Below, in pieces: positions 54,153 through 62,495 of a DNA stretch of 64,000 bases (within the stretch, counting starts at the first letter, position 1; each line of letters begins with the position of its first letter). This stretch comes from Flagellimonas profundi. Its GTDB lineage: Bacteria > Bacteroidota > Bacteroidia > Flavobacteriales > Flavobacteriaceae. Position numbers and translations under genes: made by a program. Below the pieces are notes generated by a model. It saw nothing but the letters and a program-made list of their open reading frames with translations. It was not told the DNA's origin and did no database searches. The stretch covers positions 1,488,001 through 1,552,000 of the forward strand of contig NZ_JAFLNM010000001.1 in assembly GCF_017313275.1 (NCBI RefSeq). The letters are read 5' to 3'.

Positions 54153-55751
54153 ATGAACAAGACAGTAAATATAAATCTAGCAAATACGCTCTTCCACATA
54201 GACGATGACGCGTATAACAAGCTGAGACGGTACCTGGAGTCCATTAGACGGTCGTTTGCAGGTACCAAGGGAAGCGACGAGATCATTGCCGATATCGAGG
54301 CAAGGATTGCCGAACTCTTCTTGGAGAAAATGGAGAACGAGAGACAGGTAATCACCCACAAAGAAGTTGATCAAGTAATCGAAGTAATGGGGCAACCCGA
54401 AGATTACATGGTGGACGAGGATATTTTTGAGGACGAACCCAAAAAGAGCTATGCCGAATCTTCTACGAACAGGGCAAAAAAACTGTATAGGGACATCGAC
54501 CACAAATACATTGGTGGTGTCTGTGCCGGTTTGGAACATTATTTGGGCATTGATGCCCTTTGGATAAGGCTCATATTTATATTGTTGGCCGTATTTACCA
54601 GTGGTTTTGGCTTTATTGCCTACATCCTACTTTGGATCTTGGTTCCCGAGGCCGCCACCACCTCCCAAAAATTGGATATGCGGGGGGAGCCCGTCAACAT
54701 CAGCAATATAGAACGCAAAGTTAAAGAGGGGTTTGATGATGTTGCGGACAAAGTAAAAAATGTTGACTACGAAAAAGTGGGCGACAAGGTCAAAAGCGGC
54801 TCCAAGACCTTTTTTGATACCATTGGGGACATTATCCTGTTCCTTTTCAAGGTATTCGGTAAGTTCATAGGCATTCTGTTGATCATCATCGGTGCATCTA
54901 CCTTGGTAGGACTGTTTTTCGGTCTATTTACCGTGGGTATGTTCGATGCGGTACATGTGCCGGGTATAGATTTTTATGAGATTGTGAACACTTCGGGCGC
55001 GCCTGTATGGGTGGTATCCATCTTGTTGTTCTTCGCTGTGGGGATTCCGTTCTTCTTCCTACTCTATTTGGGGTTGAAGATTTTGGTGAACAACTTAAAA
55101 TCCATTGGAAACATTGCCAAATTCTCCTTGTTGGGCCTTTGGTTGATTTCCGTAGGACTGTTGATCGTATTTGGTATACGCCAGGCAGCGGAATTCTCTT
55201 ATACCGGAAGCGTTAACGATAGAACAGAATTAACAATGGAAATACCTTCGGACACTTTGGTTATTACAATGAAGGATGGCGAAATGGATTACAACCGGGA
55301 CGACATTCGTTTTGGTCGGATGACCTTTGGTTATGACGAAAACGACAACCGTATTTTAATGTCTGATGAAGTCGATATTAAAGTAAGAAAGTCGGATACG
55401 GACTCCATCAGCATCAACATTAGAAAAGATGCGGATGGAAGTTCAACACCGGCAGCTCGTGACCGCGCTAGGAACATTGAATATGCTTACACCATTGATG
55501 GCAATGAAATTGTACTGGACAAATATTTGACCACGGAAATAGCGAACAAAGCCAGAAACCAGGAGGTGACCATAACCATTTATGTACCAGAATCCATGAC
55601 GGTATATTTTGATGATTCCACGACCAGATACATTGGCAGGGGAATCGACAATGATCAAGGTTTTTACCGAAGCGGTATGGCAGGTCAGTACTGGTTGATG
55701 AAGGACGACGGAGAATTGAAATGTTTGGATTGCCCTGAAGACGATGATTAG
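54153..55751 (+). CDS. PspC domain membrane protein, ended by a suspected premature amber codon
   Basis: 532 residues. N-terminal helical part (TLFHIDDDAYNKLRRYLES, EIIADIEARIAELFLEKM) to about 105; PspC domain with two helices at about 110-170 (YIGGVCAGLEHYLGIDALW, IAYILLWILVPEA); three more helices between 228 and 345; and a periplasmic beta domain (about 360-530). It ends with the acidic LDCPEDDD and TAG at 55749-55751. Forty-five more in-frame codons follow to a TGA at 55887-55889 with strand-like acidic/hydrophobic content, so the natural product may be 578 residues. PspC acts in envelope-stress responses in other bacteria. Coupled to PadR upstream and followed by the head-GIN gene. Confidence 0.9.
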   Translation: MNKTVNINLANTLFHIDDDAYNKLRRYLESIRRSFAGTKGSDEIIADIEARIAELFLEKMENERQVITHKEVDQVIEVMGQPEDYMVDEDIFEDEPKKSYAESSTNRAKKLYRDIDHKYIGGVCAGLEHYLGIDALWIRLIFILLAVFTSGFGFIAYILLWILVPEAATTSQKLDMRGEPVNISNIERKVKEGFDDVADKVKNVDYEKVGDKVKSGSKTFFDTIGDIILFLFKVFGKFIGILLIIIGASTLVGLFFGLFTVGMFDAVHVPGIDFYEIVNTSGAPVWVVSILLFFAVGIPFFFLLYLGLKILVNNLKSIGNIAKFSLLGLWLISVGLLIVFGIRQAAEFSYTGSVNDRTELTMEIPSDTLVITMKDGEMDYNRDDIRFGRMTFGYDENDNRILMSDEVDIKVRKSDTDSISINIRKDADGSSTPAARDRARNIEYAYTIDGNEIVLDKYLTTEIANKARNQEVTITIYVPESMTVYFDDSTTRYIGRGIDNDQGFYRSGMAGQYWLMKDDGELKCLDCPEDDD

Positions 55752-55889
55752 GAATCCGATGGCAATGGTAAGATCATCATCAATGAAGATGGTATCGACA
55801 TCGACATCAAAGACGACCAGGACTCTTTTGAAATGAAAATCAACGAAGATGGGGTAAAAGTTAAAGCCAAAGAAAAAAGTAACAATTGA
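55752..55889 (+). other. in-frame coding-like tail of the PspC gene beyond the TAG
   Basis: Forty-five sense codons in the PspC frame, then TGA. The encoded peptide contains GKIIINEDGIDIDIKDD and then FEMKINEDGVKVKAKEK, two related units sharing I-N-E-D-G. This regularity and the codon bias match coding sequence and not a spacer. Read as a tail cut off by a nonsense change, a sequencing error, or readthrough. Confidence 0.65.
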
Positions 55890-56018
55890 GCCCCCTAATT
55901 CGTCAATTCAGTAGATCATTATTTAAAACACATATATAAAAACAGACATTTACACTAAAATTACTTTAGTAGTCAACAAATCATTTTTCAAAAATCAATC
56001 AATAATAAAACAACAATC

Positions 56019-56741
56019 ATGACAACACTAGCAAGATTAGCAATCACCGCACTCCTATCTCTCTTTGCATCCTCATGCATGATGAATATGAACTTCGGTA
56101 ACGGAAAAACCGGTAACGGCGAAGTCGTGGAAGAAAGCCGCGATGTAAATGAGGATTTTGACATCGTATCCGCTTCAGAAGGAATAGATGTATTCGTAAC
56201 CCAAGGCTCTGACTTTAACATTACCGTTGAAGCCGACGAAAACATTATTGATCTTATTGGAACGGATGTTAAGAATGGTAGACTTAAAATACACGCCATT
56301 GAAAATATTGGAAGAGCTACCAAAAACGTTTACGTGACCTTACCGGAGATCACAGCTTTGGAAAGCTCCAGTGGTGCCGACCTTATTGCACAAAACGTGG
56401 TTAAGGCCGAAAACATTGAACTGGACGCCAGTAGTGGTGCTGACCTACATGTAGAGGTTGTGGCGGGCGAAGTTTCCGCCGATGCCAGTAGCGGTGCCGA
56501 TATCAAGGTATCAGGACAGGCCGATGCACTTTTTGCAGATGCCAGTAGCGGTTCCGACATTAAGGCCCAGGACCTTATGGTAAAAAGATGTAATGCGGAT
56601 GCCAGCAGCGGAGCCGATATCTCGGTGAATGTTTCGGAATCTTTGGTCGCAGACGCCAGTAGCGGAGCGGATATCAAGTACACTGGCGATGCCAGCGTTG
56701 AAACCAAAAAATCCGTTTCTGGGAGCGTGCGCAAGTATTAA
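56019..56741 (+). CDS. head-GIN (DUF2807) lipoprotein with beta-solenoid repeats
   Basis: 240 residues. Lipobox-like FASSC at Cys20. The DUF2807 signature GIDVFVTQGSDFNITVEAD is followed by VYVTLPEITALESSSGADL. Six repeats of SSG(A/S)D appear at intervals of 18-21 residues, giving a right-handed beta-helix-like stack. Head-GIN proteins pair with PspC proteins in Bacteroidota; a surface or envelope-stress role is likely. Its repeats are also visible in the DNA as GCCAGTAGCGG-type units. A terminator follows 21 bases after the stop. Confidence 0.9.
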   Translation: MTTLARLAITALLSLFASSCMMNMNFGNGKTGNGEVVEESRDVNEDFDIVSASEGIDVFVTQGSDFNITVEADENIIDLIGTDVKNGRLKIHAIENIGRATKNVYVTLPEITALESSSGADLIAQNVVKAENIELDASSGADLHVEVVAGEVSADASSGADIKVSGQADALFADASSGSDIKAQDLMVKRCNADASSGADISVNVSESLVADASSGADIKYTGDASVETKKSVSGSVRKY

Positions 56742-56762
56742 TCCAATTCCCTTTAAATATGC

Positions 56763-56793
56763 AAAGGCCTACTGATTTTTCAGTGGGCTTTTG
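56763..56793 (+). terminator. terminator after the head-GIN gene
   Basis: Arms AAAGGCCTACTG / CAGTGGGCTTT (two G-U pairs) around an ATTTTT loop, followed by T-rich sequence. Confidence 0.7.
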
Positions 56794-56849
56794 TCTTTAT
56801 TATGTTTATCCGAAGCCCTATCTTAGCAAGACACAATACCTAACTAACT

Positions 56850-57860
56850 ATGCAGATAGCGCTCAAAAAATACACGCTTCAATTAGCCCACACCTTTACC
56901 ATTTCCAGAGAATCCCGGGATGAGCAGGACACCATGATCGTCTGTCTCTCTTTGAATGGAAAAACCGGTTATGGTGAAGCTACCTCGAACCCCTACTATA
57001 AAATCACCTTGGAAGGGATGATGGCCGAAATAGAAGCCGTCAGAGATCAAATTGAAAATTATGATTTTGACTCTCCTGAAAACTTTTATGAGTTTTTAGC
57101 GTCACTTGACCTCCACAAATTCACCCTTTGTGCCTTGGACCTGGCCGCAAACGACCTCTATGGCAAACTTAAGGGTAAACCGCTATACGAGCTTTGGGGC
57201 ACAACCACCGAAAAATATCCAATGACCAACTATACCATAGGTATAGATACCATCGAAAAAATGGTCGCAAAGCTTCAGGAGAAGCCTTGGCCTCTCTATA
57301 AAATTAAGTTGGGGACTCCAGATGATGTCGCCATTGTTCGGGAATTGCGCAAGCACACCGATAGTATTTTTAGGATTGATGCCAACACGGCATGGACCGC
57401 AGAGGAAACCATAAAAAATGCTCCGCTATTGAAAGAATTGGGAGTGGAATTCCTGGAGCAACCTCTCAAAGCTGATGACTGGGAAGGGATGTCCTTAGTG
57501 AAGGCACAATCCGTTCTTCCTGTCATTGCAGACGAAAGTTGCATCGTAGAAAGCGATGTGGAACAATGTGGGCCTTATTTTCACGGCATTAATATTAAAC
57601 TGACCAAGTGCGGGGGACTTACCCCTGCCCGACGCATGATAAAAAAAGGACGGGAGTTGGGATTACAGCTTATGGTAGGTTGTATGACAGAGTCCACCGT
57701 GGGCATCTCTGCCATTGCACAATTGTTGCCCCAGTTGGATTATGTGGATATGGACGGAGCCATGCTTTTAAAAGGGGATATTGCTAAGGGAGTCGAGATT
57801 TTGGAAAATGGCAAAGTCATATTCCCAAAATTGCCCGGTAGCGGAATAGAATTGCTCTAA
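56850..57860 (+). CDS. dipeptide (L-Ala-D/L-Glu type) epimerase
   Basis: 336 residues of the enolase superfamily. Capping domain at the start (GYGEATSNPYYKITLEG), then the barrel with catalytic lysine in YKIKLG, metal ligands in RIDANTAW, LEQPL and ADES, and the second lysine in NIKLTKCGG. This set marks the L-Ala-D/L-Glu epimerase branch. It converts L-Ala-D-Glu from murein peptides to L-Ala-L-Glu, which can be used as amino acids; in other members the dipeptide differs. Its stop overlaps the next start by one base (TAATG), so the two are translationally coupled. Confidence 0.9.
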   Translation: MQIALKKYTLQLAHTFTISRESRDEQDTMIVCLSLNGKTGYGEATSNPYYKITLEGMMAEIEAVRDQIENYDFDSPENFYEFLASLDLHKFTLCALDLAANDLYGKLKGKPLYELWGTTTEKYPMTNYTIGIDTIEKMVAKLQEKPWPLYKIKLGTPDDVAIVRELRKHTDSIFRIDANTAWTAEETIKNAPLLKELGVEFLEQPLKADDWEGMSLVKAQSVLPVIADESCIVESDVEQCGPYFHGINIKLTKCGGLTPARRMIKKGRELGLQLMVGCMTESTVGISAIAQLLPQLDYVDMDGAMLLKGDIAKGVEILENGKVIFPKLPGSGIELL

Positions 57861-58900
57861 TGGCCTACCCAATCCAAAGCATACCCGATAGAGAGATTTT
57901 AATTGATGGCACAACCCATTTGTATTTTGGGGGAACCTCCTATTTGGGAGTGCAAAATTATGGCCCTTTCAAAGATTTGTACCTAAAAAACGTGGCCAAG
58001 TACGGAATGCAATACGGTGCCTCCCGTAAATCCAATGTTGCGCTGGAGATTTATGGAGAAACAGAAAGGCATTTGGCCCATTGGGTAGGCAGTGAAGACT
58101 GTTTGACCATGTCCAGCGGTTACTTGGCCGCCCAGTTGGTGGTGCACCATTTATTGGAAAAAGGTCATCCCATTATTGCAGCACCACATGCCCATATAGC
58201 ACTTTTGATCAACGGTGTAAAGATTACATCGAGTTTGGAAGAATTGTATCAATGTGTATCGGCGGAATTGGATAAAAATCGAATGCCTGTCGTGCTATTT
58301 GATACCATCGACTTTTCCGGCCAACAATTCCCAGACTTTGATGGACTCCGCGAACTTCCATTGGACAAGATTGTCCTGATCGGAGATGACTCACATGGCA
58401 TTGGCGTTGTAGGTGCCAATGGGAGTGGTTGTTACAGCATGCTCAAGGACCTGGAACCTGCCAAATTGTTGGTCTGCTGTTCTCTTGGCAAGGCATTGGG
58501 CGTACAAGCAGGAGCTGTTTTTGGGAACAAAGAGGATATCCAAATGTTGGAAACCACACCGTTTTACGGCGGGGCAAGCCCTGCTTCACCTGCATTCATG
58601 GGAACGCTTCTAGAAGCAAGCGATATATATTCCGAACGATTGGAAATATTGAAAAACAACTATCATCTCTTCAAGTCCCAACTGGAAAAACCATCATTTT
58701 TCAATAATATGGATGGTCACCCCACCTTTGAGTTTCAAAATGATACATTAGCTTCCGCCTTGAGAAAACATGGGTTTGTTTTCACCAATTTCAATTATCC
58801 TGATGAAAAAGGTCCAATGGTAAGCCGTATTGTTTTGAGCGCCTACCATAAAACAGAAGATGTCCAAAAATTAATTTCCTGTATAAACAAGCTTGTTTAA
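57860..58900 (+). CDS. PLP-dependent aminotransferase class I/II-fold enzyme (AONS-like)
   Basis: 346 residues, a little shorter than 8-amino-7-oxononanoate synthase (about 384). PLP-binding features: AHIALLIN, GDDSHGIGVVG (aspartate and histidine for the cofactor) and CSLGKALGVQAGAVFG with the Schiff-base Lys. The alpha-oxoamine synthase subgroup is suggested by the YLGVQNYGPF and KYGMQYGASRKSNV start. It is coupled to the dipeptide epimerase, which points to amino-acid or peptide metabolism, not to biotin. The actual reaction is unknown. Confidence 0.85.
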   Translation: MAYPIQSIPDREILIDGTTHLYFGGTSYLGVQNYGPFKDLYLKNVAKYGMQYGASRKSNVALEIYGETERHLAHWVGSEDCLTMSSGYLAAQLVVHHLLEKGHPIIAAPHAHIALLINGVKITSSLEELYQCVSAELDKNRMPVVLFDTIDFSGQQFPDFDGLRELPLDKIVLIGDDSHGIGVVGANGSGCYSMLKDLEPAKLLVCCSLGKALGVQAGAVFGNKEDIQMLETTPFYGGASPASPAFMGTLLEASDIYSERLEILKNNYHLFKSQLEKPSFFNNMDGHPTFEFQNDTLASALRKHGFVFTNFNYPDEKGPMVSRIVLSAYHKTEDVQKLISCINKLV

Positions 58901-59088
58901 AACAGGTTCCATCAAGTATTTATACACCACATCATCACCTTTGTCCTTCAAGTAAAAAACCATTATGGATATTTTAAAAATTTAATATCAAAAATGAAAT
59001 AGGGATAATTTTGGAAGCTATAAATTTAATATTGTTAAATTTTATTCATACCTTTTAATTATTATAACAATATTAAAAGTAGAGCATT

Positions 59089-59532
59089 ATGAAAAAATCA
59101 GTTTTACTTTTCACACTCATCTTTGTTTTCTTAATCGTAGGGAGCTTTAAGAATCACGAACCAAACAATCCAACAATTGAAGGAACGTGGGAACTAGAAA
59201 GCTTTTACAATTATGATGGAGAAAATATAATAGACACCATTAAAAAATCGGATGGCTACAGACAGGTTAAAATGTATTCCAAAGAAAAAATTATGTGGAC
59301 CCGATATGTACCAGATGATCCCCACGGTAGATTTGGTTATGGCTCTTACAAAGTAACGGACAATTCGTTAGTGGAAGTCATAGAATATGGTGATGATGAT
59401 ATGATGAAAGCTTTGGACACTATGCGCAATTTTACTTTTGAGCTGATCCTAAACGAGGATTCGTTCAGTCAAATTACGGTTGACGAAGACGGGAACAGAA
59501 CATTTTCAGAGAATTACAAGCGGATTGATTGA
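59089..59532 (+). CDS. small exported protein, lipocalin-like
   Basis: 147 residues. A hydrophobic leader (LLFTLIFVFLIVGSF) without a cysteine, so a signal peptide or anchor. The mature chain starts IEGTWELESFYNYDGE, like the opening of lipocalin-type domains, and continues with RQVKMYSKEKIMWTRY and SYKVTDNSLVEVIEYG strands. Conserved elsewhere as far as I can tell, but no function. A 188-base AT-rich gap stands upstream with a possible promoter that I could not place; a strong terminator follows. Confidence 0.72.
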   Translation: MKKSVLLFTLIFVFLIVGSFKNHEPNNPTIEGTWELESFYNYDGENIIDTIKKSDGYRQVKMYSKEKIMWTRYVPDDPHGRFGYGSYKVTDNSLVEVIEYGDDDMMKALDTMRNFTFELILNEDSFSQITVDEDGNRTFSENYKRID

Positions 59533-59543
59533 TTAACAATCAC

Positions 59544-59575
59544 AAAAAAAGGCGCTGAATACAGCGCCTTTTTTT
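59544..59575. terminator. bidirectional terminator
   Basis: Perfect 14-base arms AAAAAAAGGCGCTG / CAGCGCCTTTTTTT around AATA. Serves the small lipocalin-like gene and the convergent trxB. Confidence 0.9.
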
Positions 59576-59597
59576 ATGATATTATATCAATTTTTTT

Positions 59598-60566
59598 CTA
59601 TGATGCCAACATCTCCTTGCTCTCCACTGAGGCTAAATAGCGTTCTGCATCCAAAGCGGCCATACAACCGGTTCCAGCAGCAGTAACCGCTTGTCTGTAT
59701 ATTTTATCCTGTGCATCTCCGCTGGCAAAAACACCAGGTTTGTTTGTTTTAGTGGATTTTGGTTGGGTAATAATATAACCTGTTTCATCCATGTCCAATT
59801 GTCCTTTAAAGACATCTGTATTGGGTTTGTGCCCAATGGCTATGAACAACCCTGTTACTGGGATTTCTTCTTTTTCACCAGTTTCGTTGTTCACAACACG
59901 TACACCTTCCACTACTTGATCACCTAGCACCTCATCAACTTCGGTGTTGTATCTGATTTCGATATTATCGATACTGTTTACCCTATGTTGCATGGCTTTG
60001 GAAGCACGCATATAATCTTTACGCACCAACATGGTCACCTTGGTACAGATATTCGCCAAATAGGATGCCTCCTCAGCAGCGGTATCCCCTGCCCCAACAA
60101 TGGCCACATCTTGACCTTTGTAGAAAAATCCATCACAAACAGCACAGGCAGATACTCCACCACCTCTTAAACGCTGTTCACTTGGTATATTCAAATACTT
60201 GGCCGAAGCCCCTGTCGAAATAATCACGGTTTCCGCTTCCAATTGTGTTGAATCGTCTACAGTAATTTTGTGTATGCCACCTACTTCGTCACTTAATTCA
60301 ACCGCGGTCACCATACCGATTCGTACTTGTGTGCCAAACCTTTCTGCTTGCTGTTGCAACTGCATCATCATTGCTGGCCCATCAATACCTTCTGGATACC
60401 CTGGAAAGTTATCCACTTCGGTGGTTGTGGTCAACTGACCACCAGGTTCCATCCCTGTATACAAAACCGGTTTTAAATCTGCCCTTGAGGCATAAATTGC
60501 CGCAGTATACCCTGCTGGCCCTGATCCTATAATCAATGTTTTGATTCTTTCCACTTGTTCTGACAT
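59598..60566 (-). CDS. trxB: thioredoxin-disulfide reductase
   Basis: 322 residues, standard low-molecular-weight TrxR. N-terminal FAD site LIIGSGPAGYTAAIYASRA, redox cysteines CAVC at 141-144 (E. coli has CATC), NADPH site VGAGDTAAEEASYLA, and FASGDAQDKIYRQAVTAAGTG at the C-terminus (shown in part as FASGDAQD). It reduces thioredoxin with NADPH. Single gene on the minus strand, with a terminator shared with the gene at 59089 and a hairpin 142 bases upstream at 60709. Confidence 0.97.
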   Translation of the reverse strand: MSEQVERIKTLIIGSGPAGYTAAIYASRADLKPVLYTGMEPGGQLTTTTEVDNFPGYPEGIDGPAMMMQLQQQAERFGTQVRIGMVTAVELSDEVGGIHKITVDDSTQLEAETVIISTGASAKYLNIPSEQRLRGGGVSACAVCDGFFYKGQDVAIVGAGDTAAEEASYLANICTKVTMLVRKDYMRASKAMQHRVNSIDNIEIRYNTEVDEVLGDQVVEGVRVVNNETGEKEEIPVTGLFIAIGHKPNTDVFKGQLDMDETGYIITQPKSTKTNKPGVFASGDAQDKIYRQAVTAAGTGCMAALDAERYLASVESKEMLAS

Positions 60567-60708
60567 AAATCTTCTCCTGAAATGTTACATTACAAAAGTA
60601 GGTTTTTTGTCCAAAAACTTACACCCTAGACTTTTCTGGTTTTCTTAAAAGATGTGAACAATTGTGAATGACTTGACCTTCGGCCAGTTTTTGAAGGGGT
60701 CTCAAATA

Positions 60709-60735
60709 AAAAAGAGCCGTAAAAACGGCTCTTTT
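60709..60735 (-). terminator. hairpin terminator upstream of trxB
   Basis: Arms AAAAGAGCCGT / ACGGCTCTTTT around AAAA; on the minus strand the stem is followed by TTTTTTATTT. It would end transcripts arriving from the minus-strand region 60736-61108, including any small RNA made there. Confidence 0.6.
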
Positions 60736-60737
60736 CA

Positions 60738-61015
60738 GAAAAGTAGGTCAAATTTATGGGAACAAATTTGATTCTTGAAAACCGTTACAACCAAGGGGCT
60801 CAACCTCAAAAACCCCTTGGAGCAACGTAAACCTTGTAATAATAAGATATTAGGTAAAGAACACAAAGTACCCTATAATCACCCCAATCCTATTTAAGGT
60901 TTTAACTAAGCTGTATTGCTTTTCGTTAACTGAGACAAACATAACACGGTCTCTTGACACGGAAAGGGTTCAATTAACAAATGGGCATTATCCGTTAACG
61001 GATGCCCATTTTTAA
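60738..61015 (+). ncRNA. candidate structured RNA in the trxB/rimBK intergenic region
   Basis: This 540-base gap holds no credible ORF. A hairpin of CCAAGGGG (60791-60798) and CCCCTTGG (60813-60820), extended by CGTT/AACG across a small internal loop (60783-60786, 60824-60827), is followed by GAGAC...GTCTC and then by a long hairpin (AAATGGGCA / TGCCCATTTTT with an inner TCCGTTAACGGA) at 60979-61015 that has a good + strand T run. No + strand gene lies upstream to use it, so an RNA ending there is likely. The flavobacterial 6S variant (6S-Flavo) is one possibility. Strand and start are uncertain; no clear promoter box. Confidence 0.3.
60979..61015 (+). terminator. strong hairpin, terminator-like
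   Basis: Stem of AAATGGGCA / TGCCCATTT with inner TCCGTTAACGGA, T run on the + strand; the minus-strand side is a poorer T run but may also end the rimBK operon, which stops at 61109. Confidence 0.6.
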
Positions 61016-61108
61016 TTTATATTCGTGATTTTGGGGTCCTCTGTAGGAAAATATTTCTAAAAATAGACAATCGAATGAATCTCAAACAGTTGAATTACAC
61101 CTTCAAGA

Positions 61109-62482
61109 TTATTGCTTGTATTTCAATTTTTTCTCGATTGTCTCGATCATTACATTGGCGATATCTTTTCCAGTGGTATTCTCAATACCTTGAAGTCCTG
61201 GTGAAGAGTTTACCTCCAACAACAATGGTCCCTTATTGGAACGAATCAAATCGACCCCGGCTACATCCAAATTGAAAACCTTGGCAGATTTGATGGCCAA
61301 TTTTCGCTCTTCTGGGGTTATCTTGACCTTTGCTGCAGCTCCACCTTGGTGAATGTTTGCCCTGAACTCTCCTTTTTGGGCAGTTCTTTGCATGGAGGCC
61401 ACTACTTTACCATTTACCACAAAACAGCGGATATCGTGACCATTGGCCTCCTTAATGAACTCTTGCACCAAAATGTTGGTCTGTACACTTTTAAAGGCGT
61501 TGATCACACTCTCGGCAGCTTTATTGGTCTCGGCCAAAACCACCCCTTTTCCCTGGGTGCTCTCGAGCAACTTAATGATCAATGGGGCACCGCTTACCAT
61601 ACGGATAAGGTCCTTGGTATCCATTGGGGATTTGGCAAATCCTGTTGTGGGTATGTGAATATCGTTTTTGGAGAACAATTGAGAGGCAAAAAGCTTGTCC
61701 CTTGATCTACCTATGGAATCGGCGGAGTTTAAGCAATACACACCCAAGGTATCGAACTGGCGCAACAGCGCGCATCCATAAAAAGTAACCGCAGGCTTAA
61801 TTCTTGGAATCACGGCATCGAACTTGTCCAACATATTTCCCCCACGATACCTGATTTCAGGCGTAGCGGCGTCGAGTTTCATGTAAACGTGCTCCACATT
61901 AAGGAACACTACCTTATGTCCGCGCATTTCACCAGCCTCAATGATTCTCTTGTTACTGTAAAGGTTGGGGTTACTCGCCAAAAGACCTATTCTAAGACCC
62001 TTTTTCTCAGTGGTAAAAGGTTCATACTTCTCCTGTAATTCTTCATCTGTAATATCGCCGCCTTGCACAAAACTTTGCGAAGGGTCCACCAAATACCTGC
62101 CATTGATTGCCTCACGGCCCAACAACATGCGATACTCCATGGTATCCCTGTTCGCAAGAGTCAGTTCTATTTCGAATATATTGCCCGAAATGTTCACATT
62201 GGCCCTGATTACTGGACGTTCTTCCGAAATACCTTGTGAACTCTTTACATGTCGTACATCGACCAATTTGGCCTGACATAAAATCGATATACTTCTATTG
62301 TCTTGAACGGGGTTGACCTCAAAACGTACCCACTCTTCCAATCCTTTTGTAAAAATTTTAATCTTACTGGCTTGAATAGATGATGTTTTTGCTCCAGAAT
62401 CCACCCTGGCCTTGATGGCCGGAATTCTCAAATCATCAAATTGGCACCATTCTTCGCTACCCAATATTTTAAAATCGCTCAA
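61109..62482 (-). CDS. rimK: RimB-RimK fusion: retropepsin-like protease domain + ribosomal S6 glutamate ligase type ATP-grasp
   Basis: 457 residues. Residues 1-150 form the Zn_protease/RimB-type retropepsin domain: [12 protein letters not shown] with Asp28 in the DSG, and MLLGREAI as the matching hydrophobic segment. Residues 160-457 are a RimK ATP-grasp ligase: [39 protein letters not shown] (in part), [53 protein letters not shown] with the metal ligands. RimK adds glutamates to ribosomal protein S6; RimB proteases trim or regulate it in rimABK operons. Having both in one chain is a natural fusion. It is last in the minus-strand operon from 64000. Confidence 0.9.
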   Translation of the reverse strand: MSDFKILGSEEWCQFDDLRIPAIKARVDSGAKTSSIQASKIKIFTKGLEEWVRFEVNPVQDNRSISILCQAKLVDVRHVKSSQGISEERPVIRANVNISGNIFEIELTLANRDTMEYRMLLGREAINGRYLVDPSQSFVQGGDITDEELQEKYEPFTTEKKGLRIGLLASNPNLYSNKRIIEAGEMRGHKVVFLNVEHVYMKLDAATPEIRYRGGNMLDKFDAVIPRIKPAVTFYGCALLRQFDTLGVYCLNSADSIGRSRDKLFASQLFSKNDIHIPTTGFAKSPMDTKDLIRMVSGAPLIIKLLESTQGKGVVLAETNKAAESVINAFKSVQTNILVQEFIKEANGHDIRCFVVNGKVVASMQRTAQKGEFRANIHQGGAAAKVKITPEERKLAIKSAKVFNLDVAGVDLIRSNKGPLLLEVNSSPGLQGIENTTGKDIANVMIETIEKKLKYKQ

Positions 62483-62495
62483 AACTTATATCTAT

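Noticed and set aside
57860..58900. Biotin synthesis gene bioF
   Set aside because: The context is a coupled dipeptide epimerase, no other biotin genes are present, and the chain is short; only the broader family is claimed.
59691..60532. Plus-strand open frames opposite trxB
   Set aside because: They are antisense to a strongly conserved enzyme gene and show no domain.
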